Positions 8,901-18,247 of a stretch of 64,000 bases of DNA are shown in pieces; the stretch's first letter is position 1, and each line of letters begins with the position of its first letter. The notes beneath the pieces are model-generated. The model was not told the origin of the DNA and did not search any database. It was given only the letters and a program-made list of their open reading frames with translations. A program made the position numbers and the translations under genes. Source of the stretch: an uncultured Polaribacter sp. (lineage in GTDB: Bacteria > Bacteroidota > Bacteroidia > Flavobacteriales > Flavobacteriaceae); assembly GCA_943788045.1 (NCBI GenBank), contig CALSOT010000006.1, positions 979,833 through 1,043,832 of the forward strand, given 5' to 3'.

Positions 8901-9731
8901 ATGAAATCAATATTTACATTTTTACTTGCAATTGTTACCGTTAGTACATTTGCTCAAAAAGACTTTCAGGGAAAGGCTACTTACATGTCTAAAAGAACAA
9001 TGGATATGAGCCGATTTGGAGACGAAATGAGCGAGCAGCAAAAGAAACAAATGATGGCTCGTTTTAAGAACTATTTAGAAAAAACGTTTACACTAAGTTT
9101 TAATAAAACAGAATCTTCTTTTAAGGAAAATGTAAAATTAGATGCTCCTGGCACAACAGCCCGAAGATGGGGGAGTAATAACGGACAAGGTTCTATATAC
9201 AAGAACCTTAAAAGTAAAGAGATGATTGAAGATGTTGAGCAGTTTAGCAAGCGTTTTAGGGTAATGGAGGCAATGGATCAACCAAAGTGGGAGATGGGCA
9301 CGGAAACCAAGAAGATTGGGCAATATACTTGTTATAAAGCAACCATGGTTAAAGTAGATAATACAATTGATTGGGGAAGTATTTTTAGTAGAAGAAGAAA
9401 CACTAAAAAGAAAGATTCTACACAAACAGCTGCTGAAAAAGACGCTGTAAAAATGGTAGCCGTAACTGCATGGTACACACCTCAAATACCAGTAAGTTCT
9501 GGGCCAGGCGTTTACTTTGGTTTGCCAGGTTTAATTCTAGAAATAAATGAAGGAAGAACTACAATGTTGTGTACAGAAATTGTATTAAACCCGTCAGAAG
9601 CAGTAGAAATAAAAAGACCATCAAAAGGGAAAGAGGTAAATAGAGTAGATTACAATAAGATTGTAAAAGAGAAAACAGCAGAACTAAAAGAACAATTTAA
9701 AAGTAGAAGAAGTGGCGGTAGAAGAAATTAA
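8901..9731 (+). CDS. GLPGLI family protein
   Basis: 276 residues with a signal peptide (FLLAIVTVSTFAQ), so exported. The family-defining motif GLPGLILEINEG is near residue 207, preceded by CYKAT and VTAWYTPQIPVSSGP. The C-terminus is basic (KSRRSGGRRN). The family is confined to Bacteroidota, is of unknown biochemical function, and is typically encoded beside a beta-barrel outer-membrane protein with an N-terminal carboxypeptidase-regulatory-like domain. That is exactly what follows 36 bp downstream. A joint envelope role is inferred from this conserved pairing. Confidence 0.9.
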   Translation: MKSIFTFLLAIVTVSTFAQKDFQGKATYMSKRTMDMSRFGDEMSEQQKKQMMARFKNYLEKTFTLSFNKTESSFKENVKLDAPGTTARRWGSNNGQGSIYKNLKSKEMIEDVEQFSKRFRVMEAMDQPKWEMGTETKKIGQYTCYKATMVKVDNTIDWGSIFSRRRNTKKKDSTQTAAEKDAVKMVAVTAWYTPQIPVSSGPGVYFGLPGLILEINEGRTTMLCTEIVLNPSEAVEIKRPSKGKEVNRVDYNKIVKEKTAELKEQFKSRRSGGRRN

Positions 9732-9767
9732 TTATTCTATCACAACTTAATCAACAACAAAATACAA

Positions 9768-12518
9768 ATGAAAAAAATTATATTTATTGCTATTTTTATG
9801 GTGTCTTGGGTTTCTACCGCTCAAATTAATTTAAGAGGTGTTGTTAAAGACTCTATAGGGAATCCTCTAGAAATGGCAAACGTAATTGCACTTGATACTG
9901 TTGCTAAAAAAATTGCTTCTTTTGGTTTTTCAGATGCAAAAGGAAATTTTAAACTAGATCTTAAAAAAAATACCGTCTACAATATTAAAATTAGTTACAT
10001 CGGTTTTAAAGAAATTAGCCAATTTATGATGACTAAGGAAACCGATATTTCTAACACATACAAGATGTTTGAAGACAGCATGTTAGACGGAATTAGTTTG
10101 GTTTCTAAAATGCCAGTAACTATAAAGGGAGATACTATAATTTACAATGCAGATTCGTTTAAAAATGGTTCTGAAAGAAAATTAGAAGATGTACTAAAAA
10201 AGCTGCCCGGAGTGGAATTAAATGACGCCGGTGAAATAGAAGTTGAAGGAAAAGTTGTTGAAAAAATAATGGTAGACGGTAAGGAGTTTTTTAGTGGTGA
10301 TACAAAATTAGCTACAAAAAATATTCCTTCGAATGCAGTTGATAAAATACAGGTCTTAAGAAACTACTCGGATGTGAATCAATTGAGTAGCGTTCAAAAT
10401 AACCAAGATAGGGTTGCTATTAATATTAAACTAAAACAAGGGAAAAAGAATTTTTGGTTTGGAGATATAACTGCAGGTGCAGGAAATTCGCCAGATGATG
10501 GCTTGTATCTTTTTCAACCAAAACTGTTTTACTATACGCCAAAATACACCCTAAATGTTATTGGAGATGTAAACAATATTGGTGATGTTGTATTAAGTAG
10601 GAGAGATGTAAGAAGTTTTGGTGGCGGTTTTCGGAGTCAGAGTCCATCAAACGGAACAAACATTAATATTGGAGATGCCGGTATAGGATTTTTAAATGCA
10701 AGTGCTAGGAATGCAAATAAAATTGAAACCAAATTGTCTGCTTTTAACTTTAGCTATTCACCAAACAAAAAACTAGATTTAAGCGGTTTCTTAATTTGGT
10801 CTAGTAATAGCAACGGACAAAGAAATATTAGAGATATTGATTATATAGACCCTACTACGCCAGATGATTTTGTTGATAATGTAACAGATCAGACAAGTAA
10901 TACAGGTTTATTTCGATTTAGCTCAGTCTATAAAAAAGATTATAACAACCAATTAAATTATGATGTAACGGGTCGTTTCTCTAATGAGTTTAGAACAGAT
11001 AATGTTAATTCAAGAGTGTTGAGTGATATTTCTGAAAGAGAAAGTGCCACGCCATTTAAAATAAATCAGAATTTTAGTTACTTCTATACAGCAAGTGAAA
11101 AAAATATTTTTGCTTTAGAGGTAAAGCATTTATTACAAGATGAAGATCCTTTTTATGTTGCTTCTTTAGAAAACGATCCGATTAATAATGATGCCGCAGA
11201 TAACGATGGTTTTGATGATGCCGCAGAAAGTTTAGGTTTAGACAGATCTAATATGTTTTACACATTAGAACAAGACAGAAAAGTAAAAACAAACCAATTA
11301 GATGCTAAATTAGATTACTATTATATTTTAAATACGAAGAGCAATTTAAACTTTGTTGCCGGAACTATTTTAAGTAAACAAAATTTCAATTCCCGATTTT
11401 TTCAAATTTTAGATAATGGAACTGAGTTTGATCCAACTCCAACGATTCAGGGTGTTAATGATTTACAAACAACCAATGACACGGAGTACAATTTTACAGA
11501 TATTTATGCAGGGTTAAGATATCGATTAAAAGCAGGTATTTTTACATTTACGCCAGGTTTTACAATGCACTCTTACAAATCTACAAATACACAGTTTGCA
11601 ACAGAATATTTTGAAGATGCCTTTGCCAAATTTTTGCCAGAGTTTGATATGATTGTGCAGTTTAAAAGAAGTGAGAGTTTAGCATTGACCTACAAACAAG
11701 AGGTGAATTTTACAGACGTAAATAAAATAGCTAGAGGTATTGTAGCCAATAATTACAGTTCTTTTTTTGCAGGAAATGCCGAATTGGTAAATGCTAGTTT
11801 TCATAATGTAGCGCTAAGATATTCTAGCTACAATTTATTTAATGCAAGCAATGTGTATGCAAGAGTAAGTTACAGAAAAACAGCAAATCAAGTAAATCGT
11901 AATACTATTTTTGAGCCACGATCTGTTGTTTCTAGTAGTACGTATTTAAATTCACTTTTTGACAACGAAAATTTTAACGCTTTTGGTAGAGTTGAAAAAA
12001 CAATCAAAAAAGTAAAAATGTCTTTAGGAGGAAATTTTTCACACAATAAAACCTTTCAATTTATTAATTCTACAGAGAATACGAACGAAAGCATATCAAA
12101 AGGATTGATTTCAAGTATTGGAACAAACTTCACGAAAGCGCCCAATGTTAGTTTACGTTATAGAGTTTCTTTTGTAGACCAAAGTAATAGTGCTAGAGCA
12201 GCAGATGTAAAGTCTATAATGCACATGCCGTCTGTTAATTTTGATGCATATATATGGGATTCATTAACGGCAAAGTCAGATTTTTCTTATACTGAAACGA
12301 GGCAAGAAGGAAGTGTTGTGAATTCCTTTAAAATATGGAATGCTTCTTTAGCGTATAGAAAAGACAATGATGCCAAATGGGAATACGAATTGGTTGGTAA
12401 TAATTTATTAGGAACAGGTTTTCAGTCTTCTGTAAATCAAGGTGTTGTTTCTTTTACTGTAAATCAGACATTTATTCTTCCAAGATTTGTAAGTTTAAGA
12501 GTGAGATATCAATTATAA
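9768..12518 (+). CDS. TonB-dependent receptor-like outer membrane beta-barrel protein
   Basis: 916 residues. After a signal peptide comes a carboxypeptidase regulatory-like (CarboxypepD_reg) domain at about 20-100 (INLRGVVKDSIGNPLEMANV), then a plug-like region at about 125-225 (KLEDVLKKLPGVELNDAGEI, then VDKIQVL) and a long beta-barrel of alternating aromatic strands ending LPRFVSLRVRYQL. The final strand has the aromatic/aliphatic pattern recognised by BAM. It belongs to the barrel family usually paired with GLPGLI proteins. No clear TonB box is visible, so active uptake is uncertain. The gene ends in a strong terminator and forms a two-gene unit with the GLPGLI gene. Confidence 0.88.
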   Translation: MKKIIFIAIFMVSWVSTAQINLRGVVKDSIGNPLEMANVIALDTVAKKIASFGFSDAKGNFKLDLKKNTVYNIKISYIGFKEISQFMMTKETDISNTYKMFEDSMLDGISLVSKMPVTIKGDTIIYNADSFKNGSERKLEDVLKKLPGVELNDAGEIEVEGKVVEKIMVDGKEFFSGDTKLATKNIPSNAVDKIQVLRNYSDVNQLSSVQNNQDRVAINIKLKQGKKNFWFGDITAGAGNSPDDGLYLFQPKLFYYTPKYTLNVIGDVNNIGDVVLSRRDVRSFGGGFRSQSPSNGTNINIGDAGIGFLNASARNANKIETKLSAFNFSYSPNKKLDLSGFLIWSSNSNGQRNIRDIDYIDPTTPDDFVDNVTDQTSNTGLFRFSSVYKKDYNNQLNYDVTGRFSNEFRTDNVNSRVLSDISERESATPFKINQNFSYFYTASEKNIFALEVKHLLQDEDPFYVASLENDPINNDAADNDGFDDAAESLGLDRSNMFYTLEQDRKVKTNQLDAKLDYYYILNTKSNLNFVAGTILSKQNFNSRFFQILDNGTEFDPTPTIQGVNDLQTTNDTEYNFTDIYAGLRYRLKAGIFTFTPGFTMHSYKSTNTQFATEYFEDAFAKFLPEFDMIVQFKRSESLALTYKQEVNFTDVNKIARGIVANNYSSFFAGNAELVNASFHNVALRYSSYNLFNASNVYARVSYRKTANQVNRNTIFEPRSVVSSSTYLNSLFDNENFNAFGRVEKTIKKVKMSLGGNFSHNKTFQFINSTENTNESISKGLISSIGTNFTKAPNVSLRYRVSFVDQSNSARAADVKSIMHMPSVNFDAYIWDSLTAKSDFSYTETRQEGSVVNSFKIWNASLAYRKDNDAKWEYELVGNNLLGTGFQSSVNQGVVSFTVNQTFILPRFVSLRVRYQL

Positions 12519-12538
12519 AGTATAGACATATCCTTTTT

Positions 12539-12572
12539 AAAATGGCTCAATTTTTATTGAGCCATTTTTATT
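12539..12572 (+). terminator. Terminator of the GLPGLI/beta-barrel operon
   Basis: AAATGGCTCAA and TTGAGCCATTT arms with a short T-rich loop and trailing T's. The hairpin covers an upstream in-frame ATG at 12542, which argues against that ATG as the start of the next gene. Confidence 0.85.
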
Positions 12573-12592
12573 TTCTTTACTATTTTAGCGGC

Positions 12593-13342
12593 ATGAGTTT
12601 GTTAGCATCAAAATCTTCTTTTTACGCGACTTCTAAAAGTTTAGGAGCGTTGTATTTATTTATACTTTTCGGTTTGTTTTTAGATAGTTTTTACATGTTA
12701 GAAATTACTAAAGATGCCCAGTTTTATGCTAATATTAGCATGTTTATTGGGTTTGCAATTACTTTTTGGCAAGTAAATAATCGTATTAGAGAACAAATGA
12801 TTTATGCTGTAGTCATTGCTATTTTAGGAGAATATTTGTTTTCAATTCTTTTAGGAATGTATACGTATCGATTAGAAAACGTACCACATTATGTGCCTCC
12901 TGGTCATGCATTGGTGTATGTTGGTGTCTTGTATTTTTCTAGAGCAGCATCCATCATTAAAAACAAACATAAAATTGAAAAGATTTTCAGCATATGTATT
13001 CTTGTGTATGCAACCGCTTTTTTAATTTTTGGGAACGATGTTTTCGGTTTTGTCATGACCATTGCAACGTTATTAATTTTAAGAAAAAAGCCAAGAGAAC
13101 GCCTTTTTTATTTAACAATGTATATCACCGTTGCCTATTTAGAAATTATAGGAACTCATTATTTATGCTGGAAATGGCCATCTACGGCTTGGGGAGTTTT
13201 TGATTTTTTGCCTAGTTTTAATCCACCAAGCGGCATTAGTCTTTTTTATTTTTTATTAGATTTAGGTACTTTATGGTTTTATAAAAAACGTCATAAAATT
13301 GCTTGGTCTAGAATGAAAAATATGAGAAGGATGCGTTTATAA
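12593..13342 (+). CDS. Polytopic membrane protein of unknown function (paralogue of 41427-42188)
   Basis: 249 residues with about seven hydrophobic segments, so an integral inner-membrane protein. I do not recognise a named family. Conserved polar clusters stand out: GEYLFS at about 79-84, YTYRLENVPHYVPPGHA at about 90-106, DVFGFVMTI, CWKWP, and FLPSFNPPSGISLFYFLLD near the C-terminus, which ends in a basic tail. The same motifs recur in a second gene at 41427-42188, so they are probably functional residues and suggest an enzyme or transporter more than a mere anchor. I chose the ATG at 12593 because the upstream in-frame ATG lies inside the terminator hairpin. Confidence 0.75.
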   Translation: MSLLASKSSFYATSKSLGALYLFILFGLFLDSFYMLEITKDAQFYANISMFIGFAITFWQVNNRIREQMIYAVVIAILGEYLFSILLGMYTYRLENVPHYVPPGHALVYVGVLYFSRAASIIKNKHKIEKIFSICILVYATAFLIFGNDVFGFVMTIATLLILRKKPRERLFYLTMYITVAYLEIIGTHYLCWKWPSTAWGVFDFLPSFNPPSGISLFYFLLDLGTLWFYKKRHKIAWSRMKNMRRMRL

Positions 13343-13348
13343 AACCCT

Positions 13349-13356
13349 ATTTTTGT
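13349..13356 (+). promoter_or_regulatory. Possible -7 element of gldA
   Basis: TATTTTTG, 55 bp before the gldA start. No clear TTG at -33, and chance matches are common in this AT-rich DNA. Confidence 0.3.
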
Positions 13357-13410
13357 AAACTAAAAAAGGATTAACTTCGTTATTAATAGAATAAAAACTA
13401 CACCTATAAA

Positions 13411-14307
13411 ATGTCAATTAAAGTTACTGCTGTTTCTAAAGTTTATAAAAGTCAAAAGGCTTTAAACAAGGTCTCTTTTTCTGCGGATAAAGGTCAGATT
13501 ATTGGTTTTTTAGGCCCAAATGGTGCGGGGAAGTCAACCATGATGAAAATTCTTACCGGTTTTATAAAACCCAATTCAGGTGAAGTTTTAGTGGATGGAA
13601 TAGATGTGTTGCAAAATCCTTTAGAAGCTCAAAAAACGATTGGTTATTTGCCAGAACACAACCCGTTGTATACAGAAATGTATGTGCGCGAATACTTGCA
13701 ATTTCAAGCCGAAATTTTTAAAGTTGATAAAAGCCAAATAGAGGTTTGTATCTCTAAAGTTGGATTGACCATTGAAGCTCACAAAAAAATAAATCAATTA
13801 TCTAAAGGGTATCAGCAAAGGGTTGGATTGGCAGCGGCGATATTACACAATCCGAAAGTGTTAATTTTAGACGAACCAACTACAGGCTTAGATCCTAATC
13901 AGTTGGTAGAAATTAGAGCATTAATTAGGGAATTAGGAAAAGATAAAACAGTGCTGTTTTCTACGCATATCATGCAAGAAGTGGAAGCTGTTTGTGATAG
14001 AGTTATCATTATTAAAAAAGGAGAACTTCTGGTGGATAAAAAACTAGCAGAGCTGAAACAGGATCAACAACAAGTAATTGTAGTTACTTTTGATTATAAG
14101 ATTGAAGAACAATTTATAAGTAGGTTACCCAACGTAGTGTCTTATAAAAATAATTACGACAATACTTGGTATGTTACTTTTGAAAGTGATACCGATATGC
14201 GTCCGGCTATATTTGATTTTGCCCAAGAAAATGGTTTAAAAATTCTTGAATTGAATACGCAAAACAAGAATTTAGAAACCCTTTTTAGAGAAGTTACATC
14301 AGCTTAA
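13411..14307 (+). CDS. gldA: Gliding-motility ABC transporter ATP-binding subunit GldA
   Basis: 298 residues. Walker A GPNGAGKST (about 37-45), signature LSKGYQQRVGLAAA, Walker B VLILDEPTTGLDP and switch His in STHIMQEVEA are all intact. The N-terminal 230 residues and the extra C-terminal domain closely resemble Flavobacterium GldA, the ATPase that works with the membrane proteins GldF and GldG in an exporter required for gliding in F. johnsoniae. gldF and gldG are not adjacent; in flavobacteria gldA is commonly unlinked from gldFG. It is monocistronic and converges with the HAD phosphatase gene. Confidence 0.87.
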   Translation: MSIKVTAVSKVYKSQKALNKVSFSADKGQIIGFLGPNGAGKSTMMKILTGFIKPNSGEVLVDGIDVLQNPLEAQKTIGYLPEHNPLYTEMYVREYLQFQAEIFKVDKSQIEVCISKVGLTIEAHKKINQLSKGYQQRVGLAAAILHNPKVLILDEPTTGLDPNQLVEIRALIRELGKDKTVLFSTHIMQEVEAVCDRVIIIKKGELLVDKKLAELKQDQQQVIVVTFDYKIEEQFISRLPNVVSYKNNYDNTWYVTFESDTDMRPAIFDFAQENGLKILELNTQNKNLETLFREVTSA

Positions 14308-14317
14308 AAATAGCTAA

Positions 14318-14971
14318 TTATTCTACGTTTAAATATTGATATGCTTCTAACAATGTTGGAAATATGAATATACTGCCAGCATTTTTCAACTCTTCTTCAG
14401 CATGTTGTGTTGTGATTCCTATAGGAATCATTCCTGCTGATTTTGCAGCCTTTGTTCCCGTTAAGCTATCTTCAAATACCCAAATATCTTTAAAATCATC
14501 TTCTTTAAAACCTAATGCTTTTGCCAAAGTAATGTAGGCTTCAGGAGACGGTTTTGGGTGTTCATAATCTTCAAAGCCAAAAACTGTTTTAAAGTTTAAT
14601 TCTAAATGATGGATGCTATTTTTTAGAAACTGTTTTGTTGCGTTACTCGCAATACCATAAGGAACGTTCTCTTTTGTTAAATAGTTTGTAAACTCATGAA
14701 CACCAGGTAGTAATTTAGGTACTGTAAAATTTGTAAGAATATGTTTGTCTTTTAAAAAATACAAGTCTTCCGTTTTATCTTCTTGGCCAATTACACTGCA
14801 AAAGTAATTTGCAATTATCATAGGCGTTTTTCCGATACAGCTTTCAGGAAATGCTGCTATGTCAGCATCAAATATTTCTTTAAAAGCAGAGCTCCAAGCC
14901 GAGTAATGACTCTCAAAACTATCTACAATAACTCCATCAAAATCGAATAAAAATCCTTTAGGTATTGGCAT
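14318..14971 (-). CDS. HAD-family phosphatase, beta-phosphoglucomutase-like
   Basis: 217 residues. HAD motif I is FDFDGVIVDS near residue 9 (nucleophile and acid/base Asp), motif II ASNAT, motif III HPKPSPEAY and motif IV EDSLTGTKAAKSAGM. The alpha-helical cap after motif I places it in subfamily I, with phosphoglycolate phosphatases and beta-phosphoglucomutases. The substrate, a small phosphorylated metabolite, cannot be told. Its ATG overlaps the stop of the upstream oxidase gene by one base (TAATG), so the two are translationally coupled and may act on related sugar or polyol substrates. Confidence 0.85.
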   Translation of the reverse strand: MPIPKGFLFDFDGVIVDSFESHYSAWSSAFKEIFDADIAAFPESCIGKTPMIIANYFCSVIGQEDKTEDLYFLKDKHILTNFTVPKLLPGVHEFTNYLTKENVPYGIASNATKQFLKNSIHHLELNFKTVFGFEDYEHPKPSPEAYITLAKALGFKEDDFKDIWVFEDSLTGTKAAKSAGMIPIGITTQHAEEELKNAGSIFIFPTLLEAYQYLNVE

Positions 14972-16284
14972 TAGTTGTTTGTTTGTTCGTTAAATATATC
15001 TTTTAAATAGGGGTTTAAGAATTTATTGGAAGGATCTAATTTTTTTCTCAACATTTTAAAATCTTCCCATTTTTCATAAACACTAGAAAGTTCTGCGTCT
15101 TTCGCTGCAAATCGTTTTGCCCAATGCGGTTTTCCTCCATATTTTAGAAAAATTCTCTCAACGCTTTTAAAGGCTTCATAGGTATCTGCAGTAGCTGCAT
15201 TCCTAGAAACGCATCCCATAGTAACTGTATCCTCTTTATAGGCATAACTTAACCAAGATGTATCTTTATATACAAAACGGATATCCATTGGAATATGAAT
15301 GAATGATTTATTGCTCCACTTGTTGATTTCTGTTTTTAACTCCTCAAAAACCGTTGGAAATTTATCTAAGCCAATTGTCCATTCTGCCAATTCTAAAGTA
15401 GAACCTCTAGATTTAGTAACTGTTGCCTGATATAATGAACCTTTGTGCTCTTTGGTACTGCTAAAAAATCCTAGGTATAAAAGTTTGTTCGCAATTGCAG
15501 TAAACCAAGGAAAAATGTGCGTGTATTTATATAATATTTTAGAAGCAGTTCTTCTATGTTTTAAGTAAGAAGGACCTGCATCTTCTGTAATTTCTTTATT
15601 GGGATCAATTTTATCACCCTTAATGACGTATCCTTTGTCTGTATGAGGAAGCCATAAAATTCTTAAGAAATCGTGTTTTTTTAATCGCTCTTTAATTTTT
15701 GGTAGCCAAATGCTATCATTTTCAGGGCCTTCTTTTACGTGCAATGTATAAATAGGCTCGCATTGGAAAGTAATTTCAGACAAAACACCTAAAACACCTA
15801 GTGAAACTCTTATGGCATCAATTAAATCATCTTTTTCCGTTATTTTTTTTACAGAACCATCTGCAAGAACAATGCTACATTGGGTGATGTATTCAGACAA
15901 TAGTTTTCCACTTGTTCCATGTGTTCCGGTTGCTAATGCGCCACCAATTGTAATTGTGTTTATGTCTGGTAAACAGGGTATACACCATCCTTTAGCTTCA
16001 ATTATTTCTAGTAATTCACTTAAAATGAGGCCAGATTGCACCGTAATTGTATGGGCAGAATCATCAAAAGATAAAATTTTATTATAAGAAGTAATGTCTA
16101 CTAAAGTCTCTACACCAGATGCAATATCTGCCGATGATTGTTTACTTCCGAAAACACGAATTTTTTCTGAATTCTTGACAGTTTCTTGTAATTCCTCTTC
16201 AGTGGTTACTTTATAAAGTGATTTGTATTTGTGTATTACGTTTGCGTTCCAACTTGTCCAAACACCATTTTTATTTTGTTTCAT
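14971..16284 (-). CDS. FAD-linked oxidase of the aldonolactone/alditol oxidase (ALO) family
   Basis: 437 residues. The N-terminal FAD-binding (PCMH-type) domain carries VFGSKQSSADIASG and GGALATGTHGTSGKLLSE, the pyrophosphate-binding stretch. The C-terminal ALO domain ends with KPHWAKRFA, the HWxK motif typical of gulonolactone/arabinonolactone and alditol oxidases. It probably oxidises a sugar lactone or polyol with oxygen or another acceptor. No signal peptide is visible, so it is cytoplasmic. It is coupled to the HAD phosphatase, suggesting a small carbohydrate-conversion operon; the specific substrate is not deducible. Confidence 0.85.
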   Translation of the reverse strand: MKQNKNGVWTSWNANVIHKYKSLYKVTTEEELQETVKNSEKIRVFGSKQSSADIASGVETLVDITSYNKILSFDDSAHTITVQSGLILSELLEIIEAKGWCIPCLPDINTITIGGALATGTHGTSGKLLSEYITQCSIVLADGSVKKITEKDDLIDAIRVSLGVLGVLSEITFQCEPIYTLHVKEGPENDSIWLPKIKERLKKHDFLRILWLPHTDKGYVIKGDKIDPNKEITEDAGPSYLKHRRTASKILYKYTHIFPWFTAIANKLLYLGFFSSTKEHKGSLYQATVTKSRGSTLELAEWTIGLDKFPTVFEELKTEINKWSNKSFIHIPMDIRFVYKDTSWLSYAYKEDTVTMGCVSRNAATADTYEAFKSVERIFLKYGGKPHWAKRFAAKDAELSSVYEKWEDFKMLRKKLDPSNKFLNPYLKDIFNEQTNN

Positions 16285-16367
16285 GTATTTTTTAAAATGT
16301 TAAACAAAATTAAGTATAAAATTTTAGATTAATTGTTTTTAAGTAGTTAAAAATGGAATTAAATTTC

Positions 16368-17126
16368 TTAATAATTGTGAATTACTTTGCCGGTGTAATA
16401 TGTGTTTAAACTTATTATATTGGGTTTTTTAAATAGTACAACGTCTCCCGTGCTATAGAGATTGCCGCTAACTTCATTGTTTATTTTTAAAAGGATATCA
16501 TTCGTACTTCGTGCAAACAAATAGGCATTTTCTGCTGTTAAATTTTCTCCATTAAATCTAGGATTACTACCAGCTAAATGAATTTTTAAATTAGTTGTAG
16601 TTCCTGAAATAGTATGATTACTCGGCCCATTTGCAAGCAGGCTGAGGTTGTCTGTATTTATCATTAAGTTAAAATCTCCAGAATTTAAATAACTTGATTG
16701 GTGGTTTTCAGAAATTAAATCTAGATTCGGGAAATTTAAAACACCTATACTGTTTACCGCAGCTGCTGACGAATTTCTGATTTGAGTAATATTTTTTTTA
16801 TGCAGATATACTTTTGTAATATTATAATCTCTGACGAAATTGCACGTATTATTATCTATAATTTCTAATTGATTATTTTCCACTTTTAAGACAATATCTG
16901 GCATTAGATTTTCTCCTGTTTCTACAACAATTTTTTCATCATCACTCTGTTCTATATAAAGTTCGATGCCATTATACACAATAATCTTCTCGAAATCATC
17001 TAAAATAAACTCCTCTTTAATTAGGTTTCCAGCTTTCTGAAAACAATCATTTGCATCTTTATCATTGCATGAAAAACACAAGAATAATGTTATCAGTAAA
17101 ACAGTAATATTTTTAAATATGTTCAT
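16368..17126 (-). CDS. GIN-domain (DUF2807) lipoprotein
   Basis: 252 residues. The N-terminus has a lipoprotein signal (TLFLCFSCNDKD, lipobox Cys near residue 20), so it is exported and lipid-anchored. The rest matches the head GIN-domain/DUF2807 putative auto-transporter adhesin family: FEKIIVYNGIELYIEQSDDE, then repetitive beta-helix-like strands (LNFPNLDLISENHQSS, NLKIHLAGSNPRFNGENL). The family is common and poorly characterised in Bacteroidota. It lies 2 bp after the PagL-like gene and is probably cotranscribed with it, consistent with an envelope role. Confidence 0.82.
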   Translation of the reverse strand: MNIFKNITVLLITLFLCFSCNDKDANDCFQKAGNLIKEEFILDDFEKIIVYNGIELYIEQSDDEKIVVETGENLMPDIVLKVENNQLEIIDNNTCNFVRDYNITKVYLHKKNITQIRNSSAAAVNSIGVLNFPNLDLISENHQSSYLNSGDFNLMINTDNLSLLANGPSNHTISGTTTNLKIHLAGSNPRFNGENLTAENAYLFARSTNDILLKINNEVSGNLYSTGDVVLFKKPNIISLNTYYTGKVIHNY

Positions 17127-17128
17127 TT

Positions 17129-18226
17129 TTAAAATCTATATCCAATTCCAAACTCCAAACTTTCTGCATTTATAATGTGAACTTTAATGCCTACACTGGC
17201 AAAAAATGATTTTCCAAAATAAGTTTTTACCCCAATTCTTTGGTAAATGCTTTCATTTAAAATAGCAGGACTATATAAGTAATACCCAATTTGAGTTATG
17301 ATAGAAAGTTTGTTTATAAATAATTCATGGCCGGCAAAAATACTTACTCTTTTCCAATCGGGAAAATCGGTTCTTGTAACATCTCCGTCAAAAATATACT
17401 TAAATCTAATATGATCTTTTAAGTAGTTGTGCAGATGCAACTCTGTACCCAACTGCAAAGCACTTTTTCTGTTAATTCGTTTATCAGCAAATAGAGAAAC
17501 TACTAAAAAAGGATGAATACCGGTATTGATAAAATCAGCTTCATTTGCACCAGTTAATAACGCTAGATTAAGATGTAGGGGTTCTTTGTAATTTATGGTG
17601 TCTATCGAATTTATAAAAACTTCTTTTTTGGCATCTAAATTATAATTCAACCCTAAATTTATACCATAAGAATTAATACCTTTATTGGGTGCTTTAAGAC
17701 TCGCATTAGAAGCATGTAAAAAGTTGAAACCAAACTGTAAACCAACGTTTTCAATAATGTTTTCTCTTTGATAGTATAACTTAAAGTAAGTACTTAGGTT
17801 GATGTGACTTCCTAAGGCGACGTTTTTATTATTTGTAAGTCTATCATATGGATTTGTACTATAGCCAAGTCCAAAACCCATACTAAACATTAGTTTATTT
17901 TGAGATGCTCTATTAAAAAAATAAAAATTGTAATGCGCGTGCGCTGAATAGAGTTCACCTAAAGACCTGTTTTTAAAATCTTGATAACCAAAAGTGAAAC
18001 CAATATCTGGGTAGTTAAAATCTTGTTGCCATGCTTTATCACCAAGCGAGCGTTTGTTAAAGCTAAATAAAAAACCCTGAGGATGCCCGGTAACTAAATG
18101 TTTAGAGCCTCTTTTGGGTAAAATATTTCCATAAAAATAGTCTAATTGAAGATAGTTAGAATTTTTTTCCTGAGAAAAACTTTGCAGTATAATCAGTAAA
18201 AAGAAACATGAAAATATCTTTTTCAT
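17129..18226 (-). CDS. Acyloxyacyl hydrolase / PagL-like lipid A deacylase
   Basis: 365 residues with a signal peptide (FFLLIILQSFSQ) and many amphipathic strands, ending in GIGYRF, the expected terminal aromatic of an outer-membrane barrel. HASNAS at about residue 190 matches the His-x-Ser-Asn active-site segment of PagL-type lipid A 3-O-deacylases; a second barrel-like half extends beyond normal PagL length, as is usual in Bacteroidota. It would trim a lipid A acyl chain in the outer leaflet. The ATG at 18226 is preferred over the TTG one codon upstream. It lies downstream of dnaE and just before the GIN lipoprotein gene. Confidence 0.75.
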   Translation of the reverse strand: MKKIFSCFFLLIILQSFSQEKNSNYLQLDYFYGNILPKRGSKHLVTGHPQGFLFSFNKRSLGDKAWQQDFNYPDIGFTFGYQDFKNRSLGELYSAHAHYNFYFFNRASQNKLMFSMGFGLGYSTNPYDRLTNNKNVALGSHINLSTYFKLYYQRENIIENVGLQFGFNFLHASNASLKAPNKGINSYGINLGLNYNLDAKKEVFINSIDTINYKEPLHLNLALLTGANEADFINTGIHPFLVVSLFADKRINRKSALQLGTELHLHNYLKDHIRFKYIFDGDVTRTDFPDWKRVSIFAGHELFINKLSIITQIGYYLYSPAILNESIYQRIGVKTYFGKSFFASVGIKVHIINAESLEFGIGYRF

Positions 18227-18247
18227 CAATTTTTTTTAGCAAATATA

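Noticed and set aside
12542..12592. Longer N-terminus for the membrane protein at 12.6 kb
   Set aside because: This stretch is the terminator hairpin of the preceding operon and adds residues absent from the paralogue.
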